57,571 bases of DNA from Chlorobium sp. (GTDB lineage Bacteria > Bacteroidota > Chlorobiia > Chlorobiales > Chlorobiaceae). The position numbers and the translations under genes were made by a program. The notes under the pieces are model-generated. The model did no database searches and had not been told where the DNA came from. It saw only the letters and a list, made by a program, of their open reading frames with translations. The stretch is from positions 1 to 57,571 of the forward strand of contig SZXX01000034.1 of NCBI GenBank assembly GCA_005843825.1, read 5' to 3'. Positions 52,970 to 57,571 of this stretch are shown here, in pieces (the stretch's first letter is position 1; each line of letters opens with the position of its first letter).

Positions 52970-54610
52970 AAAAGTGATTGGATAAAAATGATCCGGCTGA
53001 TGGAAATCGGCCGGGCCTGAGGGCCCCTGCCACCAGGGAAACAAGCCATACTCTCCCCTGCCAGTAGACACACAGCACTGCATTGCGATACTCTCCCCTT
53101 GAATGAATGGCTCCAGCAGCCTATAGGGCAATTCCATCCCGAAACCGCCCTCACTCTTCACCATGGTGATATATTCCTTCCATGGCTCTTCAGAAAGGAT
53201 TGCGTACCCTAAAGTTCTTTTTCTTGGAGCATCGAATCGCAGGGCAACCCAGTTCCCTTCCGGAGTCATTTCAAACTCGAGATAACCTCCAGAGAAATCC
53301 GGATGAGCAATAAACAGTTCGGAAACTCCATACTGCCATAGTTCATCAGTAAATGTGCCTGCAGGAATAACGGAAGGCGGCTTCAGTGAAAAAAGAGCTG
53401 AATTGCTGTTACGGGTTGTCCACCGAAGAAAAGGGGCGTCAGGTGAGGCTATGGCAGCATGTATTGAAAGCAGTTGTTCAACTGCCACAAAACCTCCGGG
53501 GGGAATTTCCCTGTCAGTTCCCTTGTAACCAACAAAAGAGCCACGAATGAGCACATGAGGAAAGAGATGTTCCGGAATTTCTGCTTTCTTGCTTAACTCC
53601 TTTGGTGACCATAGAAGACCGGCCCAGCCTTTTGAAGAGTCCTGATCATCCGCAACACTGTTTACCCCGCATGAAACCAGAAGCTTTTCGTCAAACAAGC
53701 CTATACACTGTACTTCAAGATCAAGTTGAATGTCAGCCTCTTTCTGTGCGGCAGTTTTCATCTCTGCGGCAAGTCTAAGCACATCTGATGCGGTTGCCTC
53801 ACCTTTGTTGAAAATAAAGTTGGCATGGTGCTCGCTGACCATAGCTCCCCCTTCACGACGACCTTTAAAACCCAGTTCCTCAAATATAGTTCCGCTCGAA
53901 CGACCGGCTGCATAGTTGTTCTTGAAGGTAGAACCGCAGCTCGGAAAATCGAAATGATGCTTTTTATTGCGCTCCTCCTCAAATCCTTCCATCTGAAGCT
54001 TTATATCCTTTTTCGTGCGTGTCTCGGGAAAACGAAGAAGCACAGCAATGACAATTTCAGGATTTTCCATCAGCGACGTCTGCTTGTATCCATGAAAAAC
54101 CTCATCAGGGGTCTTCCATAACAAGTGGCCCTCAATAGTCATAGTCTGGATACCACTGGTAATGGCAGAAATTTCACCCCCGAAGCAGCGGGCATTCATT
54201 CTGACCGTCGATCCAATCTGACCCGGAAGGCGATAAAGCCATTCGCCCCCTCCTCTATCGCATCTAAGAAGCTCTTCGGCAATAAGGGTATTGTCCGCCC
54301 CAGCCTCGCAAAAAAGTTCATCATCGGAAATCCAGAACATCCGTTCCATACGGTCTAAAGAGATAACAATACCAGGGAATAAGGAATCGGAAAAGAGGAT
54401 ATTACTTCCTTTTCCCATGATGGCAAGAGGCAGTTGATACTCCCTGTTCCAAATGAGGAGATCTGCAAGTTCAGCAGGAGTTCCGGGATGAGCAAGAAAA
54501 CGAGCTGTGCCGCCTATACCGTAATATGATCTTGAAGCGAGAGAGACATCACATTCATAAGTACAGGGAAGGAATAACTCAGGCATAACGTAGAGGCTTT
54601 TGATGGTCAT
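52964..54610 (-). CDS. murB: UDP-N-acetylenolpyruvoylglucosamine reductase (MurB) with long C-terminal extension
   Basis: Reduces UDP-GlcNAc-enolpyruvate to UDP-MurNAc in peptidoglycan synthesis. The MurB part (1-305) has MGKGSNILFSD (FAD loop), RLPGQIGSTVRMNARCFGG, the type II catalytic S227 in CGSTFKNN, and E299 in LDLEVQCIG. MurB is normally about 300 residues; here about 240 more follow. The extension (about 305-548) reads like a carbohydrate-binding family 9/DOMON-type beta domain: FTDELWQYGVSELFIAHPDFSGGYLEFEMTPEGNWVALRFDAPRKR. Whether this is a stable fusion in the family cannot be judged from one genome. Confidence 0.85.
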   Translation of the reverse strand: MTIKSLYVMPELFLPCTYECDVSLASRSYYGIGGTARFLAHPGTPAELADLLIWNREYQLPLAIMGKGSNILFSDSLFPGIVISLDRMERMFWISDDELFCEAGADNTLIAEELLRCDRGGGEWLYRLPGQIGSTVRMNARCFGGEISAITSGIQTMTIEGHLLWKTPDEVFHGYKQTSLMENPEIVIAVLLRFPETRTKKDIKLQMEGFEEERNKKHHFDFPSCGSTFKNNYAAGRSSGTIFEELGFKGRREGGAMVSEHHANFIFNKGEATASDVLRLAAEMKTAAQKEADIQLDLEVQCIGLFDEKLLVSCGVNSVADDQDSSKGWAGLLWSPKELSKKAEIPEHLFPHVLIRGSFVGYKGTDREIPPGGFVAVEQLLSIHAAIASPDAPFLRWTTRNSNSALFSLKPPSVIPAGTFTDELWQYGVSELFIAHPDFSGGYLEFEMTPEGNWVALRFDAPRKRTLGYAILSEEPWKEYITMVKSEGGFGMELPYRLLEPFIQGESIAMQCCVSTGRGEYGLFPWWQGPSGPADFHQPDHFYPITFL

Positions 54611-54750
54611 CAGAAACTGGCCTTAATAACAGGGTGTCTCAAAAAAAAGAAAAGAAAACAGATGAAAATGGATAAATTCCATATTTTTAAGCTTTAAAAC
54701 GCCTTACAGCGTTCGGATTACCAATTCAGCAACCCATTATTTCTCCTACC

Positions 54751-55203
54751 ATGCCAGAAAGCAGCGACCGCAGGGTAAACTTTGCCCTTGCACAAATTAC
54801 AACTGAACAAATTGCGATTCTCCCTGAAGTCCTTGTTGAAGACAAGCCTATTACCATAAATGCCGGACTTAATTTTGGTATTGACAGTAAACAGCATCTG
54901 TTGAAAGTAATGTTCAAAAACGTCTTTCTGCAAGAGGAAACTCCCTTTATCATCATTGAAACAGGATGTGTTTTTGCCATAGATCCCGAGTCATGGGCGC
55001 TTTTTTCAAGTCAGGAAAAAGGTTTTTTTGTATTGCCAAAAAACTTTGCAGGTCATCTTGCGACACTTACAGCCAGTACAGCTCGGGGGATTTTGCACAA
55101 CAAAACTGAAAATACTCCAATGAATCGTTTTTTTATTCCTGCCAATAACATTGAAGAGATGATTCCGGATAACCTGGCTCTTCCTTTGGAACCTGAATCC
55201 TGA
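54751..55203 (+). CDS. Possible SecB-fold protein
   Basis: A 150-residue soluble protein. The order of strands and the C-terminal stretch suggest the SecB chaperone-like fold: INAGLNFGIDSKQHLLKVMFKNVFLQE, PFIIIETGCVFAIDPESW, HLATLTASTARGILHNKTENTPMNRFFIPANNIEEMI. The STARGILHNKT...FFIPANNIEEM block is where SecB-like proteins carry their conserved segment. It may be a general chaperone or a stray TAC-type chaperone, though no toxin-antitoxin pair is adjacent. No strong ribosome-binding site is visible. Confidence 0.5.
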   Translation: MPESSDRRVNFALAQITTEQIAILPEVLVEDKPITINAGLNFGIDSKQHLLKVMFKNVFLQEETPFIIIETGCVFAIDPESWALFSSQEKGFFVLPKNFAGHLATLTASTARGILHNKTENTPMNRFFIPANNIEEMIPDNLALPLEPES

Positions 55204-55276
55204 ATAAAACGGATATGAAGCCTGTCCGCTTTACCGGGACAGGCTCAATCATTGGGCAACTCACCACTCTTCTCTT

Positions 55277-55843
55277 TCACTGCAATAACGTCACGGTACC
55301 GGGTTTTCTTGGGGCAGCTTCGGGCAATGGCTGTGCACTGTATCCAAAAACTGCTGCAGCATAGGGAACATGCCCTTCAGGAAAATTGAGCCCAATACTG
55401 CTCAGTGATGCGGGGCCTTCAGGGGCTCCATACACAATCATTGGAGAGTGAACCCAGCATGAGCTTATCCCGAGTGAAGAGGCTGCAAGTAACATGTTTT
55501 CCATGGCAAGCACACTGTCCCACAAGGGCGCTACGGCCTTACTGTCTGCTGACACGATCACGAGCGTAGGGGCATGGTAGAAAACATGAACATCATCACG
55601 ACTGGATAATTCACGCAAACTCGGAATATCAGAATTCTTAAAACTCGCTTTACATAACAGCTGAAGCTTTTCCTTCAGTTCTGCATTCTGCACAACGGTA
55701 AAATGCCAAAGTTGATCTCCCATGGCTGTTGGAGCATACTGCCCTGCAAGAAGAATCTCCTGCAGATCTTTTTCACCAATCTGTCGTGGCTGATAAGCCC
55801 TTACACTACGTCGGGTTAGAATGGCTTGTATTATGTCATTCAT
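55277..55843 (-). CDS. Nitroreductase family protein
   Basis: A 188-residue FMN-dependent oxidoreductase from the ATG at 55843; upstream start codons would add residues outside the family. MNDIIQAILTRRSVRAYQPRQIGEKDLQEIL is the classic nitroreductase N terminus with the RRSVR phosphate-binding residues. APTAMGDQLWHFTVVQN, SVLAMENMLLAASSLGISSCWVHS and GHVPYAAAVFGYSAQ follow. Substrates range from quinones to nitro compounds. It lies 62 nt downstream of a sensor kinase gene on the same strand and could be its co-transcribed neighbour. Confidence 0.88.
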   Translation of the reverse strand: MNDIIQAILTRRSVRAYQPRQIGEKDLQEILLAGQYAPTAMGDQLWHFTVVQNAELKEKLQLLCKASFKNSDIPSLRELSSRDDVHVFYHAPTLVIVSADSKAVAPLWDSVLAMENMLLAASSLGISSCWVHSPMIVYGAPEGPASLSSIGLNFPEGHVPYAAAVFGYSAQPLPEAAPRKPGTVTLLQ

Positions 55844-55904
55844 ATCAATCGTCTTTACAGTTATAGTGAGAGAAATAGAAACACTGGGTTTATTGACAGG
55901 CTCA

Positions 55905-57571
55905 TCACTGATTATCAAGGATGTTACGTACTTTGCACGCAAGTTCTTTGCGATTAAACGGTTTGCCTAGAAACGGCATCGGAATATCCTGATTGTTCTT
56001 GGGCTTTAAAAAGTCATCCGCATATCCTGAAATAAGCAGAATTTTAAGCCCTGGACGACTCTTTTTCAAAATCAAAGCGAGATCACGACCATTCATATCC
56101 GGCATGATAACGTCGGTAATGAGCAGATGAATAGTACCTGAATAATCGCGTGACAGTGAACGTGCCTCATTTGGCGATTCGGCCACAAGCACCTTATATC
56201 CAAAACTTTTCAAAAAGTCCAGTGTAATATCCCTGACTAACTTATCATCCTCAACAAACAAAATGGTTTCATTTCCATGGGAGATCTGTTCACCTGTTGT
56301 TAGTGATGGAGAAGAGGATAGTTTACCAGAATATCTTGGCAGATAAATTTTAAATGTTGCCCCTTTTCCAATGTCACTGGATACCATAATCGCTCCATTG
56401 TTCTGCTTGACTATGCCATACACAGTTGCAAGTCCAAGGCCTGTACTTGATGTGTTTGATTTGGTCGAAAAGAAGGGCTCAAACACAGAATCAAGAGTAA
56501 CTTTGTCCATCCCATTGCCATTATCGCGAAAAACAAGCAATACATAATCGCCGGGAACAATATCAGGATGATGCCTGGAAAATGCATCATCAACGCTGAC
56601 ATTACGGGTTTCTATGGTAAGCACTCCAATGCCTTGAATGGACTCTTTCGAATTTATGGCCAGATTGGTTATAATCTGATCAATTTGTGAAGAATCCATC
56701 TTCACAGGCCAAAGATCATTCGATAATGAAAAAATCAGTTCAATATTAGCCCCAAGCAGTTGCTTGAGCATTTTAAGAGTTTTGGAAACTGATGCATTGA
56801 AATCAAGTACCTGTATATCGATGGGTTGCTTTCGCGCAAAAGCAAGGAGTTGACTTGCAAGCCCTGCTGATTTGAGAACAGACAATCGAAGATCGGAAAA
56901 AATTTCCCTGTCGCTGTTTTTCAAATCATCCGAATCAATCAAAAGATCAAGGTTGCCAAGCATCACCTGCAGCATATTATTAAAATCATGAGCAACCCCT
57001 CCTGCCAGCCTGCCGATTGATTCCATTTTCTGAGCCTGCATCAGATTTAACTGAAGAGCAACATTCTGCTCTTCAATCTCTTTCTGTTTTGTGATGTCTG
57101 TGAAAATAGCTCTGCATTCCTCTGCATCATCGCTTACGACAGCATCTATACGAACCATCATATGAGGGACAACAGAAGCACCCGGTGCAGGGTGAACATC
57201 TTCATTCCGAAGCCTTATCTCAACGTATTTCGGATCCCTGCGATTAAACACCTTTTCTATGAATGCATTGAATATCGCAAGGTCATCAGGATGAATAAAA
57301 CGCCCTAAGCGATCACCTTTCAAGATGCTGCGTTCAACACGAAGCATCTTTGTGGCTGTCAGATTTACTTCAAGAATCCTACTGTCCCGCCCAAGAGTCA
57401 GGTAGCCCAAAGGAGCAAACTCATAAAGCTCGGTGTATCTCTCAAGACTCGACTTAAGCTCTTCTCTTGAATGCAGCAACTCTTCCTGCTGCATTTCCAG
57501 TTCGATCTGATGAATCGAAAGTTCATTGATAATCCGATGCATTTCCTCTTGTGAGGTAAAAACCGGGGATA
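55905..57571 (-). CDS. Hybrid sensor histidine kinase (5' end beyond the window)
   Basis: A PAS-type hybrid kinase. Counting from the ATG at 57542: HQIELEMQQEELLHSREELKSSLERY coiled coil (about 10-37), one PAS domain (about 38-155), HisKA with H185 in GRLAGGVAHDFNN, HATPase_c (about 285-405; DNGNGM, STGLGLATV), and a receiver with D477 in LLITDVIMPDMNG. The frame stays open to the window edge (SPVFTSQEE before the ATG), matching the SSPEEI segment of the kinase at 10567-13404. The true start is therefore probably outside, and the ATG is probably internal. There is no transmembrane helix in the visible part. Confidence 0.88.
   Translation of the reverse strand, partial: SPVFTSQEEMHRIINELSIHQIELEMQQEELLHSREELKSSLERYTELYEFAPLGYLTLGRDSRILEVNLTATKMLRVERSILKGDRLGRFIHPDDLAIFNAFIEKVFNRRDPKYVEIRLRNEDVHPAPGASVVPHMMVRIDAVVSDDAEECRAIFTDITKQKEIEEQNVALQLNLMQAQKMESIGRLAGGVAHDFNNMLQVMLGNLDLLIDSDDLKNSDREIFSDLRLSVLKSAGLASQLLAFARKQPIDIQVLDFNASVSKTLKMLKQLLGANIELIFSLSNDLWPVKMDSSQIDQIITNLAINSKESIQGIGVLTIETRNVSVDDAFSRHHPDIVPGDYVLLVFRDNGNGMDKVTLDSVFEPFFSTKSNTSSTGLGLATVYGIVKQNNGAIMVSSDIGKGATFKIYLPRYSGKLSSSPSLTTGEQISHGNETILFVEDDKLVRDITLDFLKSFGYKVLVAESPNEARSLSRDYSGTIHLLITDVIMPDMNGRDLALILKKSRPGLKILLISGYADDFLKPKNNQDIPMPFLGKPFNRKELACKVRNILDNQ

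Overview
The window looks like chromosomal DNA of a green sulfur bacterium (Chlorobiaceae; Chlorobium/Pelodictyon type). The pointers are a BciA-type 8-vinyl reductase (951-1961) and a BchF/BchV-type 3-vinyl bacteriochlorophyllide hydratase (24888-25376), set among housekeeping genes (HU, lipA, secA, purL, murB). The species cannot be fixed from sequence alone. No rRNA, tRNA, CRISPR array or intact transposase gene was seen.

Layout. 0-10.5 kb: HU, bciA, a secreted CAP-domain protein, an SMR exporter, a succinate-type CoA-transferase, lipA, a CPBP-like membrane protein, a DUF2267 protein, two atypical SDR proteins and an OGG1-like glycosylase beside an AT-rich gap. 10.5-22 kb: a four-PAS hybrid kinase, secA, purL, the bifunctional NAD(P)HX repair enzyme and an alanine-type aminotransferase. 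22-36.7 kb is accessory in character: a ParD/ParE-like pair, an orphan BrnA-like antitoxin, a type I restriction-modification locus split between hsdS and hsdR, a DUF2281 protein, a HigB/HigA pair and a GIY-YIG-like protein. Within it lie a DUF169 gene pair, the bchF-type gene with a small membrane protein, a membrane fatty-acid hydroxylase, a rhodanese and a DEDDh exonuclease. 36.8-45.5 kb: arylamine N-acetyltransferase, arsM divergent from a TetR regulator, a UbiA-type prenyltransferase, an alpha/beta hydrolase, a subtilase-like secreted protein between two 123-bp direct repeats, a TPR protein, a VIT-type transporter and a flavoprotein. 46-53 kb: a six-gene Hdr-Flx operon. 53-57.6 kb: a long MurB with an extra C-terminal domain, a possible SecB-fold protein, a nitroreductase and a second hybrid kinase cut by the window edge.

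The most coherent system is the Hdr-Flx operon (hdrCB fusion, hdrA, flxD, flxC, flxB, flxA). By family precedent it encodes a flavin-based electron-bifurcating NADH dehydrogenase/heterodisulfide-reductase-like complex, which in this setting would link NADH, ferredoxin and a thiol/disulfide carrier.

The other striking feature is intergenic. Nine copies of a CCTATAGG-rich repeat of about 45 bp all lie in the same orientation between 2.1 and 31.4 kb. They are often stacked in a fixed order with other short repeat families. The 123-bp direct repeats around the subtilase-like gene and the extra domain on MurB also merit a second look.
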